From assembly GCF_003672135.1 (NCBI RefSeq), contig NC_039517.1, positions 8,821,601 to 8,885,600 of the forward strand: 64,000 bases of DNA. Reading direction: 5' to 3'. Below, one piece after another: positions 14,469-25,574 of this stretch (within the stretch, counting starts at the first letter, position 1; each line of letters starts with the position of its first letter). Origin of the DNA: Ooceraea biroi. Lineage: Eukaryota > Arthropoda > Insecta > Hymenoptera > Formicidae. Below the pieces are notes generated by a model. That model was not told the DNA's origin, did not search any database, and was given only the letters and a program-made list of their open reading frames with translations. The translations under genes and the position numbers were made by a program.

Positions 14469-15763
14469 GAAAGCAGCCTCCATGTAAACCGACACCGTCG
14501 GTGTAATCTCGTCTCCATAAAACTGATCCACATTCGTAACAGACGGTGCCGTAGCTCCGATGCCGTTCAGAGAAAATTTGTTTTTCCACAGATTTTTCCC
14601 GATTTTCACGAATCGTTCGTGCACCGAATGGTCGGAGGAAAAATTGGAATTAACTGCATTCTTCTCAAATTGCAATGCCACCGATTTACTCTGCTCGGAA
14701 AAAATTCTATAATTCATGTAATTTTTTACATACTTCGAAAACATTAATATTTAGCAGCACGTTACTTGATCGACAAAAATTTGCTACATTTTAAAAGCAT
14801 ATGTAATCTCAAATTTCCGAGTTAATTTCAGGCGCATGAAATAGGCTATTATGCAAAGATAACAAGATAAACCGCGGATAAAATGGGATATACGTTAGAT
14901 CTCACTTTCATTCTTTTCTTGAAATATTCCTCATACGTCTCAGCAGATAAGGGTCGGATCAGACAGACGCATCTCCTTCATGTTTCTACGTCTGGCCTTA
15001 ATTTGTTTCTCGAGATCCATTGTGGCGCCGTTTGCCTAATTTCGCGCGGCTGAAGACTACTAATGACGCTTTTCACAAACCGAGGTAGGTACCCACGTCC
15101 TTAAACGACTCCTCCCACTAGTTTATCTTGATTGCCCGCGCGGATTCTTCAGCACGTTCCAGAAAAGCCCACTTGATAAACGTTGACAAGAGGAAAAGGT
15201 GGAACGGGCTTTGAACCATTCCACCCCTGTCCGAAAAGAAGAATCACAGGAACAGATGAAAGGGTCTTTTTCTTTTGCTACTCTCGTAGAAACTGAATTG
15301 TATGAATTTAGGTCACCACTTTCTAATGTGACGGAGACTGTATTAATATTGCGAAAACACATGAAACTCTGATGAAATTTAATAATGATTGTTGTATCTT
15401 CGAATAATAAAAATATTTTAATGTATCAAGTTTCCATAATAAAATTATGATTGCGGCAATGTTTTTTACAATTGCAAATCTCGAAACTAGAAGTAACTAA
15501 AACTTTTTATTAATTTGTCAACGAAGCAAACACAAGAGTTCATTCTTGACATTGTTGTAGCGCCAGCTCATTTCCATCGATTTAAATTACACTTTGAGTT
15601 TATCGGCCGTGCTGCGAAATAACGGCGGGCAGGATCGGGGCGTCGATAATAATAGAAAGATGGGTAAAGAGGCCGTATAAAATTTCCGGTGATATTAGCC
15701 ACCCGTCGAATTAGCGCTACGAGAAAATGCCCTACTCACTGTCGTTCCCCGGGGAGGGCAGTT

Positions 15764-15828
15764 AGGGTGAACCCCGAAAGGGGCACCCTCACGAAGAAGA
15801 AGGGCGGGGCCCATACAAAGGGGCCCCG
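15764..15828 (+). promoter_or_regulatory. Two adjacent GC-rich hairpins upstream of ind
   Basis: The first hairpin (15764-15789) pairs AGGGTG with CACCCT, has a two-base bulge, then pairs CCCC with GGGG across a GAAA loop of the GNRA type. The second (15805-15828) pairs CGGGGCCC with GGGCCCCG across an 8-base loop. Both lie 40-100 bases upstream of the candidate TATA box. They could be promoter DNA or, if transcription starts further upstream, a structured 5' leader. No function is known. Confidence 0.4.
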
Positions 15829-15865
15829 GATCAAAAACCAACCCCTGGGTGGAGTTTGCACCCCG

Positions 15866-15898
15866 TATATATACAACGAATTCGGTGTCCTCAGGATG
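15866..15898 (+). promoter_or_regulatory. Candidate core promoter of ind (TATA plus Inr-like)
   Basis: TATATATA lies at 15866-15873. An initiator-like TCAGGA places an A at 15893, 27 bases after the first T, which is close to normal TATA-to-start spacing in insects. This would give a 5' leader of about 395 bases to the ind ATG. No convincing DPE is present. A second TATAAAA-like site lies near 15676, so the start site is not settled. Confidence 0.4.
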
Positions 15899-16150
15899 CA
15901 GAGCCCGATGCACCACCGTACAGACAGGATCCGCGAGTCGCGATATCTAACTTGGTCTCTTCTCTCATAATTAAAGGGCACGGTGTGGATCAATATCGCG
16001 TAAATATACGCAAGGAGTTAGAGAAGACGGAAGAAGAGAGTCACTCGAAGAGAACAACGTCGGAAAGAAAGTTCAAGGACTGTGACTTTGCAGAATACAT
16101 TGTTCGGAAGTAGGATCTCGTCCTATTAAACTTTAAGCCGAGGATTAAGC

Positions 16151-16183
16151 ATGAAGTTAAGTGCGATGAGAAAATTTCGATAA
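16151..16183 (+). other. Short upstream ORF in the ind leader
   Basis: ATG at 16151 opens a 10-codon frame (MKLSAMRKFR) that ends with TAA at 16181-16183, 104 bases before the ind start. It lies inside the leader if transcription begins at the TATA-linked site. Such uORFs often dampen translation of the main frame. Its use here is inference. Confidence 0.4.
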
Positions 16184-16287
16184 TCGTTGGATTACTTTGT
16201 GTCGCGTGTGAACTCTGCGGACTAAACTCGTGGACGCAACTCGAGAAGTTGTGCTGACTCCCTAGAGGGTCATTGATCGAAAGGAGG

Positions 16288-17761
16288 ATGTCCCGAAGTT
16301 TCCTGGTGGACTCTCTAATCGGCAACAACTCACCACCCTCGTACCCGCTGCCGTATTATGGGAACCAGCTGCCTAATTACATGTTCAATTTTTTCAATCT
16401 GGGATTGGGCTATCAACCGATCAGACCAGTGCCTAGACCACCTACTATGCCTGTGCCGATCACTCCACCAGCTCTGACCGTCTTGCCGATACCTGGACAG
16501 AGTCCCCCGTCGCCATTAAACACCTCAGCCAGCAGACTATCAGGTAAATATAGCTAACTAACACGTGAGTAACAGCAATGCTCATTAGCTGTTATAATTA
16601 ACTACAAATGTGTTATAATTACTTTTACTTTGAACACGTAGCACAGCCATTAATAAGGAAATGATTACATTTCCTGGAAATAACTATTATTTTAACAACT
16701 CCGGTAGCAATTCTAAAATTAGACACATCCTACTAAGAGAGTCTATATTAAGAGAGACATCATTTGTCACAAACTAATTAAGAAAGTACAAATAAAAATA
16801 GATCACAAAAGATCTCAGTTTTCAATATTCCTGACTTATTTCATAAATGTCTCTAGATGCTCCTCTCCACTCTCTTGAGATTCACGAAATATTATTTTGA
16901 TGTAAAATATACATTTCCGCATTTCCGTATTTTCTCAACTGCCCTGGACGTATCACGTAAAAGCGAACGTCGAATCCATCGAGTCTCCCCCTCGCGCGAC
17001 GATCTCGTAGCGACGCCATTAACCCCTGACCTTTTCCATCAGACGTTTCAGCACCTAGCGAATCACCGTCGCGCAACAGCACTCCGACGCCACCGCCAAA
17101 GTCCCCGGGCTCCATCAGTAACAGCTCGAAGCGCATCCGAACCGCGTTCACCAGCACTCAGTTATTGGAATTGGAGCGTGAGTTCGCCGCGAACATGTAC
17201 CTGTCGCGGCTGCGTCGCATCGAGATTGCGACCAATTTGCGTCTGTCGGAGAAGCAGGTGAAGATCTGGTTCCAAAACCGTCGAGTCAAATACAAGAAGG
17301 AGGACCTGCCGTCCGGTCAGAGCCAAAAGTGTTGCTGCCTGAGAACCTGCGGCAAACGGAAAGACAGTTGCGGCGAGGAGTCGCCCGGACAGAAGTGTGA
17401 ACAAGAGGATGACGAAAAGACGTCCCCGAAGAGCGGCGAAAACGGGAAATCCAGCCGCGGTCCCGTTGAGACTGAACGCCTCGAGCGATCGATTGCAAAC
17501 GAAGACGCACGCTACGAGGAGAAGTTCGACTTCACGAGAATAAATCCCATGCAGGAGCATCAACTTGTCGGGTACGAAGCGCGGGATCTCTCTCTGAGTT
17601 GCAAGAGGAGTCTGACGGAGGCTGACGTAGGAGACAACAAGAGGCGGAAGATGGAGGTGGCGGCAAATTATCAGACTTCGAATCCGGAGGCGATTACAAC
17701 TCCGGTGTTCAGAAGTATAGGATGCACAAAGCACACCGTCGAGAGAATTGTTAACTCGTAA
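16288..17761 (+). CDS. ind: Gsx-family homeodomain transcription factor (intermediate neuroblasts defective)
   Basis: Two coding exons, 16288-16543 and 17043-17761, join in phase 1 (G|GTAAAT donor, CCATCAG acceptor) and encode 324 residues. ATG 16288 is the only in-frame ATG after a stop at 16255. Residues 1-11 (MSRSFLVDSLI) match the Gsx N-terminus, and FLVDSLI resembles an eh1 Groucho-binding motif. A Pro-rich segment follows. The homeodomain is residues 114-173 (17126-17305), with Arg5, Phe8, Leu16, Phe20, Trp48, Phe49, Gln50, Asn51 and Arg53 intact. Its RRVKYKKED end is typical of insect ind. A Cys-rich KCCCLRTCG follows at 181-189, and a basic KRRK lies at 285-288. In flies ind is a nuclear factor, largely a repressor, that specifies intermediate-column neuroblasts. 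The same role here is inferred from orthology. The homeodomain is complete and there is no sign of decay. Confidence 0.96.
16544..17042 (+). other. ind: ind intron 1 (499 bp)
   Basis: Bounded by a GTAAAT donor and a TTTTCCATCAG acceptor, with a branch-like CTGAC at 17026-17030. It separates the Pro-rich N-terminal region from the homeobox exon, and the whole homeodomain is in exon 2. The open frame crossing the 3' part of the intron is out of frame with ind. No other feature was recognised inside. Confidence 0.9.
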
Positions 17762-18085
17762 ATCCTGAAGTCGGTACACAAGTTCTCGAGATCTGTACTC
17801 TGTTTGGAGTTATATAGGCAAGGTTTAAATTCTCGATGGCTCTGTGCATAGATAATTAAATATTACATGAGTAAATATAAATATTCTGAAGAAAAGTCTC
17901 TAACACCCAAAAACGATAATTAAACTGTATCAAAATGCGCTCAGCTCTTGTAAATATTGTAAATATATTCCGTACAATTGTACTGTAGATATATTTTTGA
18001 ATGATTTATGTAAAGAAAGAAGATTGTATATTTTTAATATAAATCTCATCAAATAAAATAAATATTCTTGCTACCTTATTAATGT
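17762..18085 (+). terminator. ind: ind 3' UTR with poly(A) signals
   Basis: After the TAA at 17759-17761 the sequence becomes AT-rich. Two AATAAA hexamers lie at 18052-18057 and 18057-18062, followed by a GT-rich TGTGTCTT at about 18080, the usual layout of a cleavage site. This gives a 3' UTR of roughly 310 bases. The exact end is unknown. Confidence 0.65.
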
Positions 18086-20871
18086 GTCTTCTTTAATATT
18101 TCAATTCCTTGGTAGCCAACAATACATTTACATATGCATGTACATATGTATTATATAATAAATATCAATGCATATTTTTATGAGGAAATATGAGTTATAA
18201 AATATAGTAAAATATTGAGAAAATCTCATGTACATGAATATGTAAGGAAATCGTAGAAAGTAAAGGTAAAGCAGAATTTTATTTAATGACAGAAAACTGA
18301 TAACTGTCCTAATTAATATAAAATGAACTTAATCATAATCACTTGAATTAAATTCCCCTAACTCTCATTACGGTTAATTCTTTCTTATTAGCGTAATATG
18401 TATAATAGAAAATAATGCAAAAATATTACCTTACTTTTGTGGTAGCATTGAAGTAGCACTCAATATAAGCTGATATTATCTTTCCGTGCGCACCTAATGT
18501 TTCAAATCTATTTCATTACATCAGATGTGGTGCATATTCATACATATTGGTACTCAGATATCGTTTTTAAGGAATAAGTGGCAATAGTCACGTAAATAAA
18601 AAGTTACATACATAGCTGATTATCGAGATATAGCTACTCACACATGAAATCTACGAATAACGCATCAATTCATCATAAAGAAGAATCTCCGACACACGTC
18701 GCCACCTTCAACGACGTAACGCGCGCTTGTGCGCGATTTTCCAGTCAAACGATCAACCAGAAAGAGTACAACTCAACAAGAGTACAACGCGGTCACTCGA
18801 AGGGCCCCGTTCACCATTGTCGGCGGGGAAACCGGTGTTGCCTTAAATCTCCGAAATTTGTCAAGAGGGCCCCCACTTTAGGTTAAATTTAAGGTAAAAC
18901 GTAGTTAATGGTGTTAAGGAGCCGTGCGACAATGCGCGAGGTCTCTCGCGCTCTCGAAGCCCCGGACCCGGGCCGACAATGGCACACTTGTGTTGCCCCA
19001 TTCGCGGGACCCGACGGGACGTGAAAACCGGCCGGCTGTCCTTTTTTTTCCGGGGCCCGAGCGCGACAACGCCGCGCCCATTCACAGTAGCCAAGAAGTC
19101 CCCAACATCGCGTAGACTTGGTTCATTCATTCATTCATCGCAGGATCAATGACGCGTAGGATGGTGGGGGAGGGACCGATCGCGCAGACTGAATGACGAC
19201 GACGGGCCCGGGCGAAAAGTCGGAATCAAAAAATCGCGTTTCCATGATCCGCCTCTTTCTGCCTTTCGTCCCGCACAACGGCGGCCGGTGCTTTTGACGA
19301 TCGCCCGGAATGAGTTCGAGGGACGTTTAAGGAATGCGGATTTGGCGACAATTTCTCGCCTCTTGAGAGCGTTAAAGATCGCATTCAGTTATGGCAGTTT
19401 AAATCTCGAAGTGTGAATGCGAGTACAAGTGATGTATGGAGTGGCCTCTTAAATGCCCGAAACCGGCTTTTCTAATTTTTGCTACCTGAGGTAGCGGTTG
19501 CCCCTGAGTTACGACGGGCTTTAATCAGGCGCGGATCATACATAATAGATGACGGATTTAAAAGAGAGGAATTCGCAGGATCATCCACGAGAGAATGATT
19601 TTTGCGTGCACGCTAGTATTCGTAGATAAAAAAAATCTAGTACGTCGCCTTTTGCTTTTCGATCGGAATTCAACGTCCCGATGACTCGTGGCAGCAACGG
19701 GCTGAATGATTCCCCGATGTGACGCCCAATTCAATTTTCCAGGCCCTCGCGTGCTCACGCCTCGTCACGCGGCGGATTCAATCGGATCACCGACAGTGCG
19801 AATAATATGTAGATGCCGGCACTCCTTTGTACGCCCATTGGCATTCGCGTGTGCGCCAGCTGATTTCGACCGCTGGATCGCGGTATGTTCCGCGCCGTGA
19901 AACTCTATGTTGGCTGCGCTAATGAAGAACCGCTGGAATAATTATGCGCGTTTCACTCCCGTGTGTTCCGACGCCGCCGAGAAACTTAATGCGCCGGGAT
20001 GAATTGCGTGCAACGCCAGGGCAAATGTATTAAACATTATCCGACTTTACTACCGAATTCTATGAGCTAACTTATAGCCATCAACAACATGCAACATCGC
20101 TGCTTTATTTATATTATATTATGTAATATGATATTCCGCTTGACCACTTTTCTGTGATAGGTATTTAAGATGATTGAGGAACTCGATCTGAATTAAAGTA
20201 GATGTATAATAGAAATCCCATCACGACAAATATTTTCAATCTCTTTCCTCCTGAATTATAGAAAACTGTCGGCAGTGTGTAATTTTCCATGCATCTTTAA
20301 TTTCAGTGAATTAACAAATTACCTGCAAACACTAACTATACAACGATCAAAATAAAAATAATATATACCGTCAATATTATCGCGTTCTTTAAGCAATTCT
20401 TTTATGTTACGTTCCCCTTTTCTTAATCTGTTTTCCAACAAACTTCTTTACTTACATGAGCCACTCACAATCAGTTTGACAAGTTGTTGGACAAGATATC
20501 ATGGAAGAAGAATATTCTTTTCACACGTTGCATCATCGCGGCTCGTGCGTGTATGATAAATTTCTTGGTTGATTTAAATTCTGTCCGGGTGACCACGCTA
20601 TAAGCTTGAAACCGCGGCGAGGTTTCTCACCCCCAGCAGCAACTCGCGGCTGCAACCGTTCTTATTCAACGATCCTGACAGAGCGTCGTGTTTCGTCAGA
20701 CTGCCGAAGAGGGTCCGCTCGAGTGGTTCTAATGAGTCCGAGCGAACTCGCGACGCACTCTCCAGAGGAACTCGTGGGACACGAGACCGCAACGGTCCGC
20801 GCGACTCGAAATTCGAGGGAAAGAGACGACGGTGAAAAACGAAACAAGAAAAAGAGAACAGGGAGAAGAGA

Positions 20872-20905
<34 letters not shown>

Positions 20906-21119
20906 AACGAAGAGAGGGTGACAGAGTGTCGGTCGATTTCTGGTTCTGGTGCACTAATTCATTTCATCTTATGCGCACTGGAGAGGCGCTCCATCAAAGC
21001 TGGAAAAAGCCACCGCGACAGCACTCAAGAGTGGAAGAGTGGCGGAGGGCGAGAGACGGGGTGGTGCGGGCACTCGAAAGTTGAAACCGTTTTTGGCTCT
21101 TTACACCCAACCGGGAACA
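18086..21119. other. Non-coding stretch downstream of ind
   Basis: AT-rich to about 18640, then GC-rich from about 18780 to 19330, with a short ATTC repeat at about 19121-19139. A long open frame between 20606 and 21169 runs through a (GA)n tract, is rich in Arg and Glu, and is judged a chance frame. No gene is supported. Confidence 0.55.
20879..20905. repeat. (GA)n microsatellite
   Basis: A GA dinucleotide run inside a longer purine-rich stretch. It creates a false Arg/Glu-rich reading frame on the plus strand. Confidence 0.9.
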
Positions 21120-21257
21120 ATGGCGACAGCGATGTCGAGCATTGTGGATCGTTTTCACGACATGGCTGAAATCGATCGATCGATACCAGCAGATGCGACT
21201 ACGAAAATTTTGATAAATACAATAGAAACATTTCTGGACGAAAGTTATTTACGTTAA
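21120..21257 (+). CDS. Putative small protein or first exon, unrecognised
   Basis: A 45-codon frame starts at ATG 21120 in a strong initiation context (AACAATGGCG) and ends with TAA at 21255-21257. It begins MATAMSSIVDRFHDMAEIDR. It then predicts an amphipathic, helix-like stretch that ends ETFLDESYLR. The balance of Asp, Glu, Ile, Leu and Thr differs clearly from the Arg/Ser-rich chance frames around it. No convincing splice donor is seen before the stop, so it would be a micro-protein, a relic of a retrocopy, or chance. It lies 208 bp before an inverted-repeat arm. I do not recognise the family. Confidence 0.25.
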   Translation: MATAMSSIVDRFHDMAEIDRSIPADATTKILINTIETFLDESYLR

Positions 21258-21464
21258 AAATGTTTTCTATTGCATCTCTGCCGAAGATGTGTTTATAGAA
21301 AAAATCAAGTATCCTCGGGAAAATAAAAGAACAGGAATTTTACTGACAGAAAGAAAAAGGGATCTTTTAGGACCTTCGCGAGAAGCAACAGTTTTCCTAA
21401 AATAGTGAGAGAGGTAACAATTTAGGGAAACGTCGGAGAACGAAAGTTTGAGGATATTTCGTCC

Positions 21465-21928
21465 GAAACAAACTCCGTTTCAACGTGGAAATAACCGATT
21501 GCCGGGGTTCGAGTGTGGGGAATTTAACGGCCTGGTAACTCGCTCGGCACGATAAATTTGTCTCAGCGACGTCCCCGAAATCTACCGACGTCGTTGACTC
21601 CGCACAAAGCGCAAAACTTTCAGGAAACGTAAACCATGCAAACCGGCGTGGTGTTTCTTATTGCAACACAAGTGCATCGTGCAACGATGTAGTAAGAATG
21701 CAACGTGCGCAGCCTTATCGGTCATCGTCGCGCTCGTACGGTGACGCGAGAATAATTACGTACGACAACCGCGAATGATTAGCTCTCGATTTTTCATTGT
21801 CGTGCATCATAAAATTCACGCCGGCGAAACGTACACGGGCGATGAAGATCGATTCACTGCGGTGGTGGTCGCAGGACGTTTTAATGATTGAGAGACGTTG
21901 AACGCTGGCGTCCCAGGAAATAAATTTC
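21465..21928 (+). repeat. Left arm of a large inverted duplication
   Basis: This block of about 464 bp reappears reverse-complemented at 23549-24006. Shared sequence starts at GAAACAAACTCC and runs to TCCCAGG..TAAATTT, with scattered substitutions and a few short gaps. For example, there is a 5-base gap near 21905. No target-site duplication is visible outside the arms. The two arms enclose about 1.62 kb that includes tRNA-Pro. Confidence 0.92.
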
Positions 21929-22125
21929 GTACTAATAGTAATTAAATTTATATCTTTAATTTACTTGAATGTTTTAATCATATTTAGAAAATAATTGTTT
22001 CATTAGATATTACTAATTAAATGAAACAAGATAGAAGTATTATACAATATTATATATGGAAATAAAATTGACTATGCCGTATATCACAGTATGATACCAC
22101 AAGGTAAGCATCATTCAGTATAAGC

Positions 22126-22197
22126 GGCTCAGTGGTCTAGGGGTATGATTCTCGCTTTGGGTGCGAGAGGTCCCGGGTTCAAATCCCGGCTGAGCCC
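22126..22197 (+). tRNA. tRNA-Pro: tRNA-Pro(UGG)
   Basis: A 72-base cloverleaf folds fully. The 7-bp acceptor stem pairs GGCTCAG with CTGAGCC. There is a D arm with GTC/GAT pairing, and an anticodon stem CTCGC/GCGAG around TTTGGGT, giving anticodon TGG. The T arm is CCGGG-TTCAAAT-CCCGG. The discriminator base is C and there is no intron. The internal B box GGTTCAAATCC is at 22176-22186. It is a normal functional-looking gene that reads CCA and, by wobble, other Pro codons. Confidence 0.97.
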
Positions 22198-22199
22198 AC

Positions 22200-22206
22200 T
22201 TTTTTT
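22200..22206 (+). terminator. RNA polymerase III T-run terminator
   Basis: Seven consecutive T residues begin three bases after the mature tRNA-Pro end, the standard polymerase III stop signal. Confidence 0.9.
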
Positions 22207-23548
22207 ATTTTCACGTATTTCATGTATTTATTATACACATATATGTATCATTATACATTTTCGTAATTAGCAATATTGAACAGAATAATTGATGTTATAA
22301 TTGATAAAATATAATAAAAAGTAATAAGTTTTACTTTTTAGAAATTAAGGCAGAAAATAGGATAATAAATACACTTTTGAACGGACGTACGCATTTTCCA
22401 TGTCTCATTTTCAACTAATTATGCCAATTGAACCAATTGTACGTGATATGAAAATTAGATAAACTTGGAAACTATAGTAAATTCTTGTTTAAATACGGTC
22501 TGCACTTTGCACTGTATTTGCGCAATAGCTGATAACACATATGTAAATAAAACATATATAATTACTCTAATGATTCTTTGTACTGCAACATGCTTCCATC
22601 TATTTGTGTTTATTACTGAGATAGATAAAACATTTTTTAAAGTGTTTTAAAACTTGCATTAGGATAATAATTTAATCTCAGATATCAAGTTAGTGTGTTA
22701 GATTTTTACAAAGACAAACGATATTGACGATTAAGACAATTAGCAGACATAGCAGCAGGCTATGTTTGATCTGCAACGATCAACTAATTATTAACACCTA
22801 TTATAAAATTAGACAAATATGATTCAAACAAATATGTCTCCAAGAAATGTTTCCTTTCACCGCGTAGAAACAGGTTTACAACGTTAAATCGACCATTGCA
22901 GCACGCTCGGGCAGGTTTTCGGTTAAGTTAAACTGGTCCCAAAGGCAATTTCCTGAAAGTTGCCGGCTCATATTAGGCGGTCATGCTTGGGACACAGGTG
23001 CGTTTAACGTGTGTATTTCACGGTTTAATGCGAAGATCACACAGGAAGAGGTGCGCGGGACGGATAGCGTTCGTGTGGGTGATATGCCACCTGCCACGCA
23101 TAATGATGATGTAATGACTCGGTGAAACCCTATCTTTATTGTTTCTGTCTTAAATTGCCGCGACTACCGGGACACCTTTGGCGGCTGTTAGCAATTTTCG
23201 GACGAAAAGGGCCGCCTTTCCTACTTTCTAACCCATTAGAGCGAAAGGAACTAGCAATTGTGCGGTAAATTTGTCACGATGACTCTCTCGAAAGCTAATA
23301 TACATTAGGTTTGTTATTAGAGTATTTGTCATCAAAATGAATTGCGGTTGAGAAATAGGATTAAAGATGGAAGATAATATGTGAAATAACTCTCGGAAGT
23401 AATATTTCTTCGTGTGAAATTGATATTCGGTCCGCGTGGATTATGATGCGCGCATTGCATGACACAAATCATTCACCTCTTGCTGCTTTTACTATTTTAT
23501 TTCACTCCGCCGCGGAGTTGTGCGTCGGATCGTTCCCGACATGTAAAA

Positions 23549-24006
23549 AATTTATCTCCTGGGACGTTCGACGTCTCTCAATCATTAAAACGTCCTGCGA
23601 CCACCGCCGCAGTGAATCGATCTTCATCGCCCGTGTACGCTTCGCCGGCGCGAATTTTATGATGCACGACAATGAAAAATCGAGAGCTAATCATTCGCGG
23701 TTGTCGCTACGTAATTATTCTCGCATCATCGTACGAGCGCGACGATGACCGATAAGGCTGCGCACGTTGCATTCTTACTACATCGTTGCACGATGCACTT
23801 GTGTTGCAATAAGAAACATCACGCCGGTTTGCATGGTTTACGTTTCCTGAACGTTTCGCGCGTTGTGCGGAGTCAACGACGTCGGTAGATTTCGGGGACG
23901 TCGCTGAGACAAATTTATCGTGCCGAGCGAGTTTACCGGGCCGTTAAATTCCCCACACTCGAACCCCGGCAATCGGTTATTTCCACGTTGAAACGGAGTT
24001 TGTTTC
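23549..24006 (-). repeat. Right arm of the large inverted duplication
   Basis: Reverse complement of 21465-21928. Both ends of the shared block are sharp: the outer end is at GGAGTTTGTTTC and the inner end near AATTTATCTCCTGGGA. Differences between the arms are mostly single bases, so the duplication is not ancient, or it is being kept similar by gene conversion. Confidence 0.92.
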
Positions 24007-25460
24007 AAACTAATTATTAATATTCACGTAATTGGCAAAAAAACGCTTTATCCTCATTAGGGCAAAAATGTGTTAACAAAAGTTCAATATAGTCATCACG
24101 CTGGAAACAGATATAAAAAATGATTTCAGACAAAAAAGGAGCATTCTCTTTTCCGACAGTAAACTACAGTGTACCATATTTGCCATGGCATTTGTCACAA
24201 TTAGCGCCATGAAACAGCCACTTAATTTCGGGCGCAGCCCTCTCTGCGCAAAAAACGACAACACCTTCGTTTACCGGTCGGGAAAAAAGGAAGAAAGGCC
24301 GTTGTACCTTTGTTTCGGTGCAGTTAACTCGCTTCGTAACGTGTCGTCACCCTCCGGGCAAAAACACGCCGTGCAACGCGCCGCGCGCGGTCTTTAGGAG
24401 CCGGAGGGTCGCCGGGGAAGATTTGTGGTCGCGTCGATGAACGCATAGGAAGCATCCGAAGGGACGGGAAATCCCGATCTCCCCAATTGACGTGCGGTCG
24501 GACAGACGATTTTGAATGGACTTGAATGCCGCGCCGAGAGATCGAGAGATTGTTCGTTCGAGCGATACCGCGAGCCGCGGGCGATCTTAAAGGCTGTTGA
24601 CTGACAACTTTGGAAACACGTGTATCGCGCGGTATAATATCTTGGCAGGTGCTACAAACGCTCGGCAGCTCGCGCGGTTAAAACGTTTCGGGGAATATTT
24701 AGGAAACTGTGATAGCTCACTTTGTATGATTCCGATCCTGCATTGATAATTTTGTTTTTTGAAACGCACGTTTTAGTCAAGTATTTATTGTACTCGATTT
24801 TCCTAGCGCTTAGTGCGCGTGATGTTTAATATTATACGTAATATTAAATTATATTAATTGATTTCGTATTTCGGTAACAAAATATTTCGTTCAGAGATAT
24901 TTCGCGAGCAGTTGCAGTGCCGAAGGCGATGCAAAGTGCGTGCCAAATCACGCTGATTAATATCGCATCATCGATGATCAGTAGTATCGCATGCATCACA
25001 AATAATGAATAAATAGTTAATCGTATGAAGAATGCACATATTCACTTCCCACGGATGCAACATCGTTCTGCTCCGATGACCTTCTCGTCGTGCTTCATTC
25101 ACGTTCGATCCAAGAAACAGTCGATCCGGCATTCTAATCGCCGCAGCCACAGCAGTAGCAGCAAATAATGTATCCGTTTGACTTGGCACTGCACTTTCTC
25201 ACTCGCGACACACGCGAAACACACGAGCAACGCGGAACACTCGCGACGCATTCGAGATGCAATTAAAAAGTGACAATCACCCATACTAATTAATACGCTC
25301 GATATCCCGGCATTTATTCGCACTCGTGACGTCCGCTTAGCGTAACACGTAAATAAACAACAGCTGTGAAACACGACGATCGCGTGTCACTTCTCCTTCG
25401 GCGCAAGATGACGAACGACTGTCATCGTTTTCCGGCGAGTCTTTCGATCGAATTCCTCGG
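24007..25460. other. Non-coding stretch between repeat systems
   Basis: GC-rich CpG-containing DNA (24200-24600), then AT-rich DNA around 24780-24900. There are only short frames of unremarkable composition. No gene or RNA was recognised. Confidence 0.55.
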
Positions 25461-25574
25461 CGACGTGCGAGGACGCGAAAACGCGACGCAACGCCGATCT
25501 TCCGGAAACCCGTAATGGATGACAAAGGGCAACGGTTACGGGTATCGAACGGCCTCGTTCGATCGCGATCTCGC
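25461..25574 (-). repeat. Left arm of the second inverted repeat
   Basis: About 114 bp that matches the reverse complement of 26634-26750. The outer edge is CGACGTGCGAG and the inner edge GATCGCGATCTCGC. Differences include one 3-base gap and scattered substitutions. Confidence 0.88.

Larger units (their letters stand above)
8980..15690. other. Non-coding stretch upstream of ind
   Basis: No supported gene. The longest frame (plus strand, to 9603) has no ATG near its beginning, is rich in Ser and Arg, and matches no domain I know. The segment contains a (CT)n run (13604-13632), a GAC-rich triplet tract (about 14438-14468) and a single CAGGTAG motif at 12464-12470. It directly precedes the ind promoter and may hold ind enhancers, but that is inference only. 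Confidence 0.55.
21929..23548. other. Spacer between the inverted arms, containing tRNA-Pro
   Basis: AT-rich from 21929 to about 22850 and closer to average after that. Apart from the tRNA no gene is seen. No transposase-like frame is present, so the arms do not visibly flank an autonomous element. Confidence 0.6.

Noticed and set aside
17162..17779. Long minus-strand frame of about 205 codons opposite ind
   Set aside because: It is the antisense of the homeobox exon. Codon constraint on ind keeps it open, and it has no domain of its own.
20606..21169. Plus-strand frame of about 187 codons
   Set aside because: It passes through a (GA)n microsatellite and is dominated by Arg and Glu, so it is a low-complexity chance frame.
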